A stretch of DNA of 62,515 nt from contig CATOJY010000018.1 in assembly GCA_951800685.1 (NCBI GenBank), positions 1 through 62,515 on the forward strand. The letters run 5' to 3'. Of this stretch, positions 31,898 through 41,373 are shown piece by piece. Origin of the DNA: an uncultured Lachnospiraceae bacterium. Its GTDB lineage: Bacteria; Bacillota; Clostridia; Lachnospirales; Lachnospiraceae. The position numbers and the translations under genes were made by a program. The notes beneath the pieces were generated by a model, which was given only the letters and a program-made list of their open reading frames with translations, was not told where the DNA came from and did no database searches. Position 1 is the first letter of the stretch, and every line of letters starts with the position of its first letter.

Positions 31898-34135
31898 TCA
31901 CAGATACAGCAGCACACGCTGGTGTAATTCCTTGAGCCAGCCGCACAACTCTTCTCCTTCCAGATCCTTCCACAGGCTTTCCACGCCAATCCGTTTCGTC
32001 ATTTCTTCTCTGTTATAGACAACCTCCTCGATTGGAAAACCCTCTCCATCCCGCAATACGAAAATACATTCCTCAAGATTTTCAATGACTGCAAACAGCA
32101 TCGCCGCATCAAAGAATAAGAGGTCTTCCTCTTCCTTTCCCATTTCCACATCTTCTAGAGCCAGACTACAGTAAATCTGCAAGACTTTCTTCTGCGTCTC
32201 ACCAGTCGCCATCTCGATCCCTTCATAAGATAATCCTTCTGGAAATGACAGTGCATTTACCAATGCAACAACTGCCGAATTGTCTCCCAAATACTGCGTC
32301 TTATACTCCGCCAGTATTTCAAAAGTCTCCTCTGTAATCTCCCGGTTGAGTGTTGTCACAATCACCTGACTGGCAGCATTCTTCAATTCTTCATCGATAT
32401 ACAATATCTCTTCCAGATACTCCTCTTTCATCCCTACATATTCGGCTGTCACATAAAGATAACAGTCCCTTTGAACAGTATCCGCCGGAACCTCTATCTG
32501 TGTGACCGATTCCTCTGGCAGATACTTGATGGAATCCCCTGCTTCATCCACAATCGGATCGGTGCCATCATCGTTACGGTCTGTCCCAGGTACTCCATTC
32601 TCCCTATTTTCTGCGATCTTTTCCGGCTTTTCTTCTATACCCCGCTCAATCCGCCCAACCTCCGGCGTATCATAGCCACTTTCTGTCACCTCTTTTGACG
32701 GAATATACGCGATAGCCTCTTCTTCTAAAATACCCATATACTGCTTCAACTGCGGATTCGACCCATAATTGCCCAGCGGCACGACTGTCCGGCCTTCCTC
32801 AACAAGCCCTGCCGCCTCCTCATAGGAAACTGTACAAAACCTTCCCACCTCCTGGTCAGAAGCTACCTGGTAGACGATCAGATCATCCCTTTTTCCTTCT
32901 ACCTCCGCGTAACCGCTGATCCTGGCTATGGTACCCGGCAGCATAATCCGCTTATCGCCTGTCATAACATAGATTCTTCCGCGCTCCCAGGTACCGCCAG
33001 AAAACTGCCGGCTTTTGGCAAAGGTAAGTATGGACACTGCCATGATCAGGATCAGAGATACCACCACCGCTGCACCGATCACCTTTGGTTTCTCCGCAAT
33101 ATAACGGATCCTCTCTTTAATGCTTTTACCCAAACCAGTCATGGTAGTAGCTGTACACGCGAAATCAGACAGCCTGCCTTTCCCGCTTAAGATAAAAAGC
33201 AGTGTCTTTCCATAACTGATCCGTTCCTCTTCCCCTAATAGCGCCAGCGCTTCTTCATCGCAGGCAAGCTCACAGTCCCGCTTAGACAGCGCCGCGGCCG
33301 CCCACACAAGAGGGTGGAACCAATATACTGCCAGCAATCCGTTCCGCAACAGCGACCAGAAACCGTCGCCATGACGCTTATGGCACATTTCATGCGTCAA
33401 GACATGCCGCAGCATCGCCTCATCACCTGTAATCTTCTCCGGCAGATAGACCGCTTCCCACCCTGGCAGTCCATACAGACAGGGCGAAGCTAACTGTTCC
33501 ACTGTATATATTTTCACGCCAGTTCTACTCATGAAATGCCTGCAGATACCTTTTTCCTGCCCTTTTCCATCCACAGGATGCGCAAACCTTCTGGACAATC
33601 TCTTATGCAGTTTCGTAAAGACTGGTTCCGGTATGAAGAATTCCCGCCGTTGTTTATGCAGTCTATACCCAAAGCGAAAATTGACCACAATCATCCAGAC
33701 CAGCATGATTCCCATACCGCCGCGCCAAACGACCTGCAGGATATCCAGCCAGGTGACACCTATCCTGCCTGCCAGAAAAATGCTCGTAGCGCCGTCCGCG
33801 GTATCAAACCTTTCTATCTCCTGTGCTAAAATGTACCGCGCAATCTGTCTGCTAATCAAAGAATCCATATTCATAGCGAATCCAATAGGCTGGTCCAGCC
33901 TCTCTGTGATATCCCCGAAGTCCTCTTCTAAGTCTTCCACCAGATTCATAACGCAAAATCCATCCACCGCTCCAAAAGACAGATAAAGCTGCGCTGTTAC
34001 TGGAATGATCAGCCGCACTGCCACCACCAGCCATAACGCATATTGCAGCCTGCTGCCTATTTTCCCTTTACAAAAATGTCGGACCAACATAATACATAAA
34101 ATCAAAACCGAAGAGGTAATAATGATCTCTTTCAT
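31898..34135 (-). CDS. BlaR1/MecR1-like M56 metallopeptidase receptor with unusual C-terminal domain
   Basis: A 745-residue integral membrane protease that would cleave the BlaI-type repressor encoded upstream. It has membrane helices in the first ~160 residues, a gluzincin domain with the zinc motif HEMCH at 248-252 and ELACDEEAL downstream, and a last membrane helix at about 352-373. The outside domain (375-745) does not show the SxxK penicillin-binding signature of BlaR1/MecR1. It instead contains an early SH3-like segment and an acidic linker (EERPEKIAENRENGVPG-like), so the inducer is probably not a beta-lactam. GGAGG precedes the ATG, 6 bp after the repressor stop. Confidence 0.85.
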   Translation of the reverse strand: MKEIIITSSVLILCIMLVRHFCKGKIGSRLQYALWLVVAVRLIIPVTAQLYLSFGAVDGFCVMNLVEDLEEDFGDITERLDQPIGFAMNMDSLISRQIARYILAQEIERFDTADGATSIFLAGRIGVTWLDILQVVWRGGMGIMLVWMIVVNFRFGYRLHKQRREFFIPEPVFTKLHKRLSRRFAHPVDGKGQEKGICRHFMSRTGVKIYTVEQLASPCLYGLPGWEAVYLPEKITGDEAMLRHVLTHEMCHKRHGDGFWSLLRNGLLAVYWFHPLVWAAAALSKRDCELACDEEALALLGEEERISYGKTLLFILSGKGRLSDFACTATTMTGLGKSIKERIRYIAEKPKVIGAAVVVSLILIMAVSILTFAKSRQFSGGTWERGRIYVMTGDKRIMLPGTIARISGYAEVEGKRDDLIVYQVASDQEVGRFCTVSYEEAAGLVEEGRTVVPLGNYGSNPQLKQYMGILEEEAIAYIPSKEVTESGYDTPEVGRIERGIEEKPEKIAENRENGVPGTDRNDDGTDPIVDEAGDSIKYLPEESVTQIEVPADTVQRDCYLYVTAEYVGMKEEYLEEILYIDEELKNAASQVIVTTLNREITEETFEILAEYKTQYLGDNSAVVALVNALSFPEGLSYEGIEMATGETQKKVLQIYCSLALEDVEMGKEEEDLLFFDAAMLFAVIENLEECIFVLRDGEGFPIEEVVYNREEMTKRIGVESLWKDLEGEELCGWLKELHQRVLLYL

Positions 34136-34141
34136 AAATAA

Positions 34142-34540
34142 TCAATCCTCCATCCCCTTTACTTTGGCCTTCTCTAAAATGGTATACAGCTCCTGGATCT
34201 CTTCCTTCGACAATGCCTGATCTTCCACCATAGCATTCACCATCATACCCAGACTGCCCCGGTATACTTTCTCCAAAAAACCGCGTGTCTCCTGCATAGA
34301 TACCTCCCCGCGCGACACGACCGGATAGAAGGTTTTAGCCCTGGCACCCTGTTTGTGTGCGACAGCTCTCTTTTTTTCCATGCGGTTCAGCATTGTAATG
34401 ATAATGTGCTTGTCCCAACCCGTCTCCTCCTGCAGAAAAGCCGTGAGCTCCGTGATAGTACTCCCTCCGCTTTCCCATAATCTGTTCATGATCTTCCATT
34501 CCCCATCTGACAAACTGACCATATGCGTACCCTTCTTCAT
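34142..34540 (-). CDS. BlaI/MecI-family repressor
   Basis: A 132-residue winged-helix repressor: LSDGEWKIMNRLWESGGSTI and KHIIITMLNRMEKKRAVAHK form the DNA-binding part, and the C-terminal ~45 residues form the dimer helices. It is co-transcribed with the M56 receptor gene. Two GGTA/TACC dyads in and after its promoter (34575-34622) are probable operators, so the pair controls itself and possibly other loci. Confidence 0.92.
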   Translation of the reverse strand: MKKGTHMVSLSDGEWKIMNRLWESGGSTITELTAFLQEETGWDKHIIITMLNRMEKKRAVAHKQGARAKTFYPVVSRGEVSMQETRGFLEKVYRGSLGMMVNAMVEDQALSKEEIQELYTILEKAKVKGMED

Positions 34541-34574
34541 CCTCTCCTCAGTGATTATCCCATTTCCATTTTAT

Positions 34575-34632
34575 GGTATACATTGGTTTACCTCTATGAA
34601 GCTATTCTATACCTTAGGTATACTCTTGTCAA
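34575..34632 (-). promoter_or_regulatory. promoter with two BlaI-type operator dyads
   Basis: On the minus strand TTGACA (34632-34627), a 17-bp spacer and TAGAAT (34609-34604) form a strong promoter. A perfect dyad TATACCT-T-AGGTATA (34608-34622) fills the spacer, and a second dyad GGTATAC-N4-GTTTACC (34575-34592, one mismatch) lies just downstream. This is the expected layout for a repressor-controlled BlaI/BlaR operon. Confidence 0.7.
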
Positions 34633-34745
34633 CCTTTCCCATATGCTGCCCCTGGTGGTACAGACATCGGTAGATCATATTACATCCGTCTTGTAATTAT
34701 CTTCAACCTAATGCATAATGGCGTATTTTCCTATGTGAATACACA

Positions 34746-34782
34746 AATGGCGTCGTCCTTCTCTAAGAAGAACAACGCCATT
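34746..34782 (-). terminator. long hairpin after the gene at 34810
   Basis: On the minus strand AATGGCGTTGTTCTTC and GAAGGACGACGCCATT pair over 16 bp (two G-U) with a 5-nt loop. The T-run is weak, so it may be a terminator or an mRNA 3'-end stabiliser for the gene at 34810-35280. Confidence 0.5.
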
Positions 34783-34809
34783 TTGTTACCCAGCAGTCTT
34801 TCATCTCTT

Positions 34810-35280
34810 TTACGGCATAACTCCGCCATACTTCTGATACAATTCCTCCAGCTTCTGCATATCCTCATCAGAAACACTCTCCTGCAGATACGCCTGGACT
34901 TCTGCCAGAGATTCCTTGTTGACACCGTCCCCTACAATCTCCAGGCAATCGGACAGCGTTTCACTGTCAGCATATTTCTCTATAATCGTTTCTGCTGCTT
35001 TCTTATCCGTCTCCTCCATACTTCCCACGATCTCTTTCGCCTTTTCCGCCGCCTGTGGATCTCCGGAACTTTCCAGTGTCTTCTGGACTGCCTGTTCCAT
35101 GACTGTTTCTGTCACCTTCCTGGTCACTGCAGATTTAATGCCGCCTCCAATCGTTTCTTTCATGAAGTTTCCTTTTACCAACGCAAATAGAACCACCACA
35201 CATGCCGTAATCAAGATGCAAAGTAAAACTATTGTGCCGATGCCCTTTTTCTTCTTCCTTCTATCTCTCCGTCTGCCCAT
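34810..35280 (-). CDS. membrane-anchored hypothetical protein
   Basis: A 156-residue protein with a very basic N-terminus (MGRRRDRRKKKKG), one membrane helix (IGTIVLLCILITACVVVLFAL) and an outside helical domain rich in Glu, Ala and Lys, with two adjacent similar segments (VEQAVQKTLES-like and AETIIEKYADSE). I do not recognise the family. A weak LxxC (LITAC) is present within the membrane helix, but the context fits a signal anchor better than a lipoprotein. It lies 33 bp from ackA on the same strand. Confidence 0.7.
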   Translation of the reverse strand: MGRRRDRRKKKKGIGTIVLLCILITACVVVLFALVKGNFMKETIGGGIKSAVTRKVTETVMEQAVQKTLESSGDPQAAEKAKEIVGSMEETDKKAAETIIEKYADSETLSDCLEIVGDGVNKESLAEVQAYLQESVSDEDMQKLEELYQKYGGVMP

Positions 35281-35312
35281 ATAGTCTTCTTCTACCGCCT
35301 TCCTGTCCGGAT

Positions 35313-36509
35313 TTACTTCATTAACCGCACAGTCTCACGCGCGATTGCAAGTTCTTCATTGGTGGGGATTACCATCGTGGTAACTTTAGCGTCCGCATCT
35401 GAAAGAATAATCTCCTCCCCACGCTTCTTGTTTTTCTCTGGATCAATATTGGTTCCCAGGAAACCAATATACTGCCCAATCAATCCCCTGGCCTGTGCAT
35501 TGTTCTCCCCCACACCAGCCGTAAATACAATAGCGTCTACTCCATTCATCGCCGCAGCATAGGCGCCAATGTATTTACCTACACGATAGGCATATGTCTC
35601 TAACGCTGTCTCAGCTTCCTGATTCCCTGCTTCTGCAGCTTCTCCAAGATCACGGAAATCACTGGAAACACCGTCAGACAGCCCCAGCACCCCTGACTTC
35701 TTATTGCAGATACTGATCACTTCTTCTGCACTAATCCCTTCTTTCTCCGCAATAAAAGTAACGATAGCCGGATCCAGATCCCCAGAGCGGGTTCCCATGA
35801 TCAGCCCTTCCAACGGTGTCAGCCCCATCGAAGTATCTACAGACTCGCCATATTTCACCGCAGATACAGAAGCGCCGTTCCCCAAATGACATACGATGAT
35901 CTTCAACTCTTTAAGATCCCTGCCCATAATCTCCGCCGCCCGTTTGGATACAAAATCATGACTTGTACCATGGAACCCATAACGGCGCACCTTATGTTTC
36001 TCATAATAAGACAATGGCAGTCCGTATAAATATGCCTTCTTTGGCATCGTTTGGTGAAATGCCGTATCAAATACACCAACCATGGGTACCTTCGGCATGA
36101 TCTCTTTGCACGAGTTGATCCCAATCAGATTGGCCGGATTGTGGAGCGGCGCCAGGTCGTTGCACTGCTCGATTGCCGCCAGCACCTCATCATCCAGCAC
36201 TACAGAGGTCGCGAATTTCTCACCGCCATGGACAATCCGATGCCCTACTGCATCAATCTCATCCAAAGAGGCAATCACACCTTCCTGCGGATCTGTCAAC
36301 TTCTCAATCACTAACTGGACCGCCTTCGTATGATTGGGCATATCTATCTGTGTCTTAACTTTCTCGCCGCCTGCAGGCTGGTGCACGATTGCGCTCCCCT
36401 CGATCCCAATTCTTTCGCATAATCCTTTTGCCAGTACTTCTTCCGAATCACTGTTGATCAGCTGATACTTCAAAGAAGAAGAGCCGCAGTTAATTACCAA
36501 AACATTCAT
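35313..36509 (-). CDS. ackA: acetate kinase
   Basis: A 398-residue ASKHA-family kinase making ATP from acetyl phosphate. Signatures are [19 protein letters not shown] at the N-terminus, VGHRIVHGG near residue 90, [10 protein letters not shown] near 150, [10 protein letters not shown] near 208 and FTAGVGENN near 325. It is not next to pta, which usually precedes it in Clostridia. It lies downstream of proS with an 83-bp gap on the same strand, so readthrough is possible. Confidence 0.97.
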   Translation of the reverse strand: MNVLVINCGSSSLKYQLINSDSEEVLAKGLCERIGIEGSAIVHQPAGGEKVKTQIDMPNHTKAVQLVIEKLTDPQEGVIASLDEIDAVGHRIVHGGEKFATSVVLDDEVLAAIEQCNDLAPLHNPANLIGINSCKEIMPKVPMVGVFDTAFHQTMPKKAYLYGLPLSYYEKHKVRRYGFHGTSHDFVSKRAAEIMGRDLKELKIIVCHLGNGASVSAVKYGESVDTSMGLTPLEGLIMGTRSGDLDPAIVTFIAEKEGISAEEVISICNKKSGVLGLSDGVSSDFRDLGEAAEAGNQEAETALETYAYRVGKYIGAYAAAMNGVDAIVFTAGVGENNAQARGLIGQYIGFLGTNIDPEKNKKRGEEIILSDADAKVTTMVIPTNEELAIARETVRLMK

Positions 36510-36592
36510 TGCTATTCAACCCCTTTACTTTATTTTTATACGTGAACTTTGTACCATTCATTTTAAGCTAATCAGGATAAAAATACAAACCT

Positions 36593-38023
36593 TTAGTATG
36601 CCCTTCCCCAATAAACCATCTTCTTTGCAGGCTTACCACAGCACACGCATACATCGCTGATCTCTTCCTGTTCAAAAGGCATACACCGGCTGGTAACGGC
36701 AAGTTCCTCCTTAATCTTATCCTCGCACGCCTGATCGCCGCACCACATCGCCTTTACGAAACCGGAATTCTCCGTAAACAATCTGCGGAATTCTTCCATA
36801 TTCTGTGCCGTATAGGTATGGGAATCTCTATGTGCACGCGCGCGCTCTAACATTTCTGTCTGCATCTTTGTAAGAATTTCTCCCACCTTTGTCTCCAACT
36901 CATCCAGAGATACTTCGGTCTTCTCCCTTGTATCCCTGCGGCAGATCACGCACTTATTCGCCTCAATATCTTTGGGTCCGATCTCCACACGAACCGGAAT
37001 TCCCCGCATTTCCTGTTCGGAGAATTTCCATCCAGGACTTTTATCCGTATCATCTACTTTCACACGGAAACTGCACAGTCTGTCCTTCAACTCATACGCC
37101 TTATCCAGCACCCCTTCCTTTTTCTGCTGGATCGGAATGATCATGACCTGCGTGGGCGCAATCCTTGGAGGCAGCACCAGCCCGGAATTATCTCCATGCA
37201 CCATGATAAGCGCACCGATCAGACGGGTCGAAGCCCCCCAGGAAGTCTGGTGTACATATTTCAATGTATTGTCTTTATCCGTAAACTGTATGCCAAACGC
37301 TTTCGCGAAACCATCCCCAAAATTATGGCTGGTGCCAGACTGCAGCGCTTTGCCGTCATGCATCAGCGCTTCAATCGTATAGGTGGCTGTAGCGCCCGCG
37401 AATTTCTCCTTCTCTGTCTTCTGTCCCTTGATCACAGGAATCGCCAGCACCTGCTCACAGAAATCAGCATAGACATTCAACATCTGTACTGTTCTCTCCT
37501 CCGCTTCTTTCGCTGTTGCATGAGCAGTATGACCCTCCTGCCATAAAAACTCACGGCTGCGCAGGAAAGGTCTTGTCTCCTTCTCCCAGCGTACAACAGA
37601 ACACCACTGGTTGCAGACCTGAGGCAGATCACGATAGGACTGTACCACATTCTTATAATAATCACAGAAAAGCGTCTCTGAGGTAGGTCTCACACAAAGC
37701 CGCTCCTGCAAAGGCTGCATGCCGCCGTGTGTCACCCATGCCACTTCCGGTGCAAATCCTTCCACATGATCCTTCTCTTTGTTCAGAAGGCTTTCCGAGA
37801 TAAACATAGGCAGATATACGTTCTGCACTCCCGTCGCCTTAAACATATCATCCATCTGCTTCTGGATCAGCTCCCAGATCGCATATCCTGCGGGTTTAAA
37901 CACCATGCAGCCCTTGATGCTCGTATAGTCCAGAAGTTCCGCTTTCTTGACCACGTCCGTGTACCATTGCGCGAAATCATCTTCCATGGAAGTGATCGCT
38001 TCTACTAATTTCTTGTCAGCCAT
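36593..38023 (-). CDS. proS: prolyl-tRNA synthetase (ProS, short type without editing insert)
   Basis: A 476-residue class II synthetase charging tRNA-Pro. Motif 2 ([20 protein letters not shown]) and motif 3 ([16 protein letters not shown] region) are visible, with the anticodon-binding domain after about residue 280. A C-terminal zinc-type part contains [10 protein letters not shown] and [19 protein letters not shown]. The short length, without the bacterial ~180-residue editing insertion, marks the eukaryote/archaeal-like class (ProS3). GAGGG lies upstream of the ATG. It is controlled by a T-box leader. Confidence 0.96.
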   Translation of the reverse strand: MADKKLVEAITSMEDDFAQWYTDVVKKAELLDYTSIKGCMVFKPAGYAIWELIQKQMDDMFKATGVQNVYLPMFISESLLNKEKDHVEGFAPEVAWVTHGGMQPLQERLCVRPTSETLFCDYYKNVVQSYRDLPQVCNQWCSVVRWEKETRPFLRSREFLWQEGHTAHATAKEAEERTVQMLNVYADFCEQVLAIPVIKGQKTEKEKFAGATATYTIEALMHDGKALQSGTSHNFGDGFAKAFGIQFTDKDNTLKYVHQTSWGASTRLIGALIMVHGDNSGLVLPPRIAPTQVMIIPIQQKKEGVLDKAYELKDRLCSFRVKVDDTDKSPGWKFSEQEMRGIPVRVEIGPKDIEANKCVICRRDTREKTEVSLDELETKVGEILTKMQTEMLERARAHRDSHTYTAQNMEEFRRLFTENSGFVKAMWCGDQACEDKIKEELAVTSRCMPFEQEEISDVCVCCGKPAKKMVYWGRAY

Positions 38024-38129
38024 TTTCCCTCATCCTTTCCTGTTTTATTTCCTCATTCTTTCCGGTCAGGCGCATAAGTCCTTCAAGCTCCCTGCCAAAC
38101 ATGCCCTCCTGCTTTCACCGGAATACAAC

Positions 38130-38385
38130 AAAAACGCCGGGATTTCCATCCCGAAAGGGACCGAAATCTCGGCGGTACCACCCTAATTAGCGCACAGGCG
38201 CTCCTCTTCTCCTACCGTTATCGCCGGTGCTACGCTGCGCTCTTCACACAGGACTCCAAGGCCGGTTCCGAACATCTCCCGTAAGAATCTTCCACCATTG
38301 ATCCTCTCTCTGTCACGCTCCCTGTCCGTACTATTCTCTTCTTCGTCACGTCTCATACTCTGTATTGCTCGTCTTGCAAGTATTT
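38130..38385 (-). promoter_or_regulatory. T-box riboswitch controlling proS
   Basis: The minus-strand leader contains the T-box core AGGGTGGTACCGCC (38184-38171), which forms the antiterminator bulge pairing with the tRNA NCCA end. It is followed by a mutually exclusive terminator whose stem pairs CGCCGGGATTTC (38135-38146) with GAAATCTCGGCG (38164-38175) and which ends TTTTT (38134-38130). Upstream, AGAGAG and GGTGGAAG resemble the apical part of stem I. The specifier should be a Pro codon, but I could not place it with confidence. Confidence 0.9.
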
Positions 38386-38391
38386 CTATTC

Positions 38392-38420
38392 ATTCTAGCC
38401 GCCGGATAAACGTTTGTCAA
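38392..38420 (-). promoter_or_regulatory. promoter of the proS T-box transcript
   Basis: On the minus strand TTGACA (38420-38415), a 17-bp spacer and TAGAAT (38397-38392) form a near-consensus promoter about 50 bp before the apparent stem I. Confidence 0.65.
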
Positions 38421-38472
38421 CTGTTAACTTCCAATCAGAATCCTCTTCCCGCAAAAAACGAAGCCATACAGA

Positions 38473-39543
38473 CTAAATCTGCATCTGATCCCACTTCCGC
38501 TCCATATCTGCCACCAGTGCTAACTGCGTGCGGCAGCGATCCAGATTCTGTCCCTCGCGAGTCGTCTGATAATAAGTATCTCCCTGCAGATAATCCGTGA
38601 GAAATCTGATCCCCTGTTCCAAGGTGATTGTCTTTGCACCCTGTGGCAATGTCTCGACCTCCTTAGCAGTCAGCCGTCCGCCACACCCTTCCATAAAGCC
38701 TTTCACGTATGCCTGATATAATGGCACAGACAGAGACACCTTACTCGTATCCGGCTCATCCTCCATCGCCGTATTGGCACCAAACCGGATCGCATCTCCA
38801 AAGTCATAGGCCGTCAGCCCTGGCATGATCGTGTCAAAGTCTACGATACACACCGCTCCATAAGTTTCCGGATCCAGAAGGACATTGTTCAGCTTCGTAT
38901 CATTGTGCGTAAGACGAAGCGGCAGTTGTCCTGCCTGAAGCAGGTCAGTGAGCATGTTTATATCCGGCTTGTGTGCTCTGATAAACGCGATTTCCTCCGA
39001 CACACTCTCTGCCCTATGACAGATATCTTCCTGCACTGCCTTCTCAAAAGTCTCATAGCGTTTAGGTGTATTGTGGAAATCCGGGATCGTCTCATGCAGC
39101 GTGTGCGCCGGATAGTCCGCCAGCTGTGCTTGAAATCTGCCAAATGCCAGACCGCTGGCATACAACGCCTCCTCATTCTCCGCCTGGTCCAGAGAGATCA
39201 CATTGTCAATCAGAACATAAACCCGCCAGCAGCCACCCTGTGTATCTATATAATAATATTTCCCGTCCACAGCCGGAACCGCCCTCATCGTTCCTCTCTC
39301 CGGGTCGCCTCCTTCCTGTGCGATCTGTCTGCGCAGATAATCTGTCACATTCACAACATTCTCCATCAAGCCTTCCACATCCTTGAAAATGTCCGTATTA
39401 ATCTTCTGCAGAACATATCTCTTTTCTCCTGCTGTCTCCACGGCAAACGTGTGATTGATATGACCGCTTCCATGTGGCCCGACAAACACGATCTCCTCTT
39501 CCGGGAAGAAATTTCGCAACACCTCTTTCATCACTGCATCCAT
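38473..39543 (-). CDS. aminoglycoside phosphotransferase-fold kinase, NahK-like
   Basis: A 356-residue APH-fold kinase. The catalytic loop reads LTHNDTKLNNVLLD and the metal-binding Asp lies in VCIVDFDTIMPGLTAYDFGD. The following FGANTAMEDEPDTSKVS closely recalls N-acetylhexosamine 1-kinase of bifidobacteria (359 residues), which phosphorylates GlcNAc/GalNAc at C1 in the lacto-N-biose pathway. It is therefore more likely a sugar kinase than a resistance enzyme. No phosphorylase or GalT-type partner lies next to it, though galT is 14 kb away. It has its own extended -10 promoter. Confidence 0.75.
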   Translation of the reverse strand: MDAVMKEVLRNFFPEEEIVFVGPHGSGHINHTFAVETAGEKRYVLQKINTDIFKDVEGLMENVVNVTDYLRRQIAQEGGDPERGTMRAVPAVDGKYYYIDTQGGCWRVYVLIDNVISLDQAENEEALYASGLAFGRFQAQLADYPAHTLHETIPDFHNTPKRYETFEKAVQEDICHRAESVSEEIAFIRAHKPDINMLTDLLQAGQLPLRLTHNDTKLNNVLLDPETYGAVCIVDFDTIMPGLTAYDFGDAIRFGANTAMEDEPDTSKVSLSVPLYQAYVKGFMEGCGGRLTAKEVETLPQGAKTITLEQGIRFLTDYLQGDTYYQTTREGQNLDRCRTQLALVADMERKWDQMQI

Positions 39544-39621
39544 TTATTCTTTACCTCCTCCATGTATCTTTCCGATATGTATGTCTGAATTATAGCATCT
39601 GCCGAAATACTCTGTTTTTCA

Positions 39622-39632
39622 TTATAACAAAA
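39622..39632 (-). promoter_or_regulatory. extended -10 promoter of the NahK-like kinase gene
   Basis: On the minus strand TGTTATAAT (TATAAT at 39627-39622 with an upstream TG) lies about 80 bp from the kinase start. The -35 region is poor, as is usual for extended -10 promoters. Confidence 0.5.
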
Positions 39633-39671
39633 AAAAGAAAAGATTACATGGTTTTTAGCAATTTCCCGTTC

Positions 39672-41333
39672 TTATCCCTCTTCCCGTACAATATAGTCCC
39701 CTATCCCCATCAAAAGAAATACAAAGGGCGTACATAGCACTTGCTGATAACAGAAAAAATTATAACACATATATGACACGACCGCCGCAGCGATCCCTGC
39801 AAGAAGCATGTTTTTGCTTCTATACTGCAGAAATCTGCAGACTGCCGTCACAAAGATTCCAAGATAAGCTGCTCCACCCAGAATCCCGCCATTGATCAGG
39901 ATATTCAGCCATTCATTGTGCGCATTAGTGAGCAGCTTCTCGCCCCACAGAAGCGCTGCTTCCTCCCCGTGGTAAACCGTCACATAACTGTTAAAGCAGT
40001 CCGGCCCTATTCCGAAAATCCTATGACGCCAACTTTCTTCCGAGATTACCTTACAGGCAAACTTCCAGATTCTGCCCCTGCCGTTTCCCCAGTCATCGCT
40101 CCAGTTCAGGTAGGAAATTTCCCCGATCTTATCTGACAAACCGGCCGGCAGCATCTCCCGGCTCTGCAATACTATAGCAAGCACTGTCAACAGAAGCAGC
40201 CCTGCCACACTTCCCATAACACTCCATCGGATCAGACGCACCGCGGAAGAAGAGTCAAGCCGCGTCTGCCATCCAGTCCCATTCCAGAGCAAGGATGTCC
40301 CCTTGTTCCGTCCAATCCTATAGGATACGATGCTACTTATCAGGCATACCACCAGCAGCCCCCATGTCACCCACGATGTCCACATCAGTTCTGTCACAAA
40401 ATCCGGCTCCAGCGCTGGATTTGGCCGCATCCGCATCAACAGATACATCCCCTTTCCCGTCGCAAAAAACAGTGTAAGCACCACCAGAAACCGGCATACT
40501 GTCTCCCGTTTCCCGCAGGATATCATGAAAAAAACAAGCAGCATACCAGCCTGCGCGAAATAGGCGCTGTCACTGTTCTGCGTCACCAAGGTGCAAAAAC
40601 CCAGCAGCATATATATTCCGCCAAGAATCCGCCATTTCCTTCGTTCCGCATAGAGAAAGACACCCACTCCAACCGGCAGCGTGACTGCCAGAAATGCCGC
40701 ATACCATGTAGCCTGACCGAGCGTTGACAGAAACTGCGCCTTCTGCGCATTGTTCAATCCGTCATAAAACCCGATCGGGTCGATCATAAGACGGTGCAGA
40801 ATACCGATCCCAAATACCACAGCAGCTACTTGGCACAACACTACCAGCACTATACGGTAATATTTCCCAAACCGGGAAAAAAACAGGTATAGCAGCACGA
40901 AACTAACCTGCGACAAAAATCCCATATTCCAGCCAAAAGCGCCCCAAAGCGCATCCTCATAAAATCCACCGGCTGCCACAGATGCGCCTGTTAATACCAA
41001 ATACGCAAAGACGAACCAGTCTGTGACAGATAGCCGTGACCCCTGCTTGCCGTTTTGTGCAATCGTCCTGCAGACGAAATACACTGCCGCCAGTACCAAC
41101 AAGACGCTGCATCCGCCAATCATGATTCTGCGATATGCCTCGAACTTCGCGTTACCGATCTGATGATAACCATCTTTGGCATACAGAGGCACTGTCACAC
41201 ATAAGGCAAGCGCCACTGCTGTAAGCAGATGCTCGATCATCCACTTAAGTCTTTCTGGCTCTGTATGGAAAGAGCCGGTTTCTGCCTGATTATTCCTGTC
41301 TGTTTTATTTCTTCTGCTTATCTTGTTACTCAC
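39672..41333 (-). CDS. O-antigen ligase/polymerase-like membrane protein (copy 1)
   Basis: A 553-residue polytopic membrane protein with about 12 helices. The large loop near the C-terminus carries WGNGRGRIWKFACKVI and IFGIGPDCFNSYVTVYHGEE, followed by LTNAHNEWLNILINGGILGG, the pattern of Wzy/WaaL (PF04932) proteins with a conserved His. Such proteins join glycan chains to lipid or protein carriers. It is a paralogue of the next gene upstream (41374-43074). No other glycan assembly genes are adjacent. The upstream paralogue ends 41 bp before its start. Confidence 0.8.
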   Translation of the reverse strand: MSNKISRRNKTDRNNQAETGSFHTEPERLKWMIEHLLTAVALALCVTVPLYAKDGYHQIGNAKFEAYRRIMIGGCSVLLVLAAVYFVCRTIAQNGKQGSRLSVTDWFVFAYLVLTGASVAAGGFYEDALWGAFGWNMGFLSQVSFVLLYLFFSRFGKYYRIVLVVLCQVAAVVFGIGILHRLMIDPIGFYDGLNNAQKAQFLSTLGQATWYAAFLAVTLPVGVGVFLYAERRKWRILGGIYMLLGFCTLVTQNSDSAYFAQAGMLLVFFMISCGKRETVCRFLVVLTLFFATGKGMYLLMRMRPNPALEPDFVTELMWTSWVTWGLLVVCLISSIVSYRIGRNKGTSLLWNGTGWQTRLDSSSAVRLIRWSVMGSVAGLLLLTVLAIVLQSREMLPAGLSDKIGEISYLNWSDDWGNGRGRIWKFACKVISEESWRHRIFGIGPDCFNSYVTVYHGEEAALLWGEKLLTNAHNEWLNILINGGILGGAAYLGIFVTAVCRFLQYRSKNMLLAGIAAAVVSYMCYNFFCYQQVLCTPFVFLLMGIGDYIVREEG

Positions 41334-41373
41334 CTGTAATTTCTCCGTTTCTGTCTACCTAGCACATCCTGTA

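Noticed and set aside
31860..31905. Plus-strand terminator-like ACAGG-GGG-CCTGT-TTTT
   Set aside because: No plus-strand gene precedes it, and the hairpin has only five base pairs; probably chance.
38473..39543. Aminoglycoside resistance kinase
   Set aside because: The fold is APH-like, but the diagnostic segments resemble sugar 1-kinases, so a resistance label is not justified.
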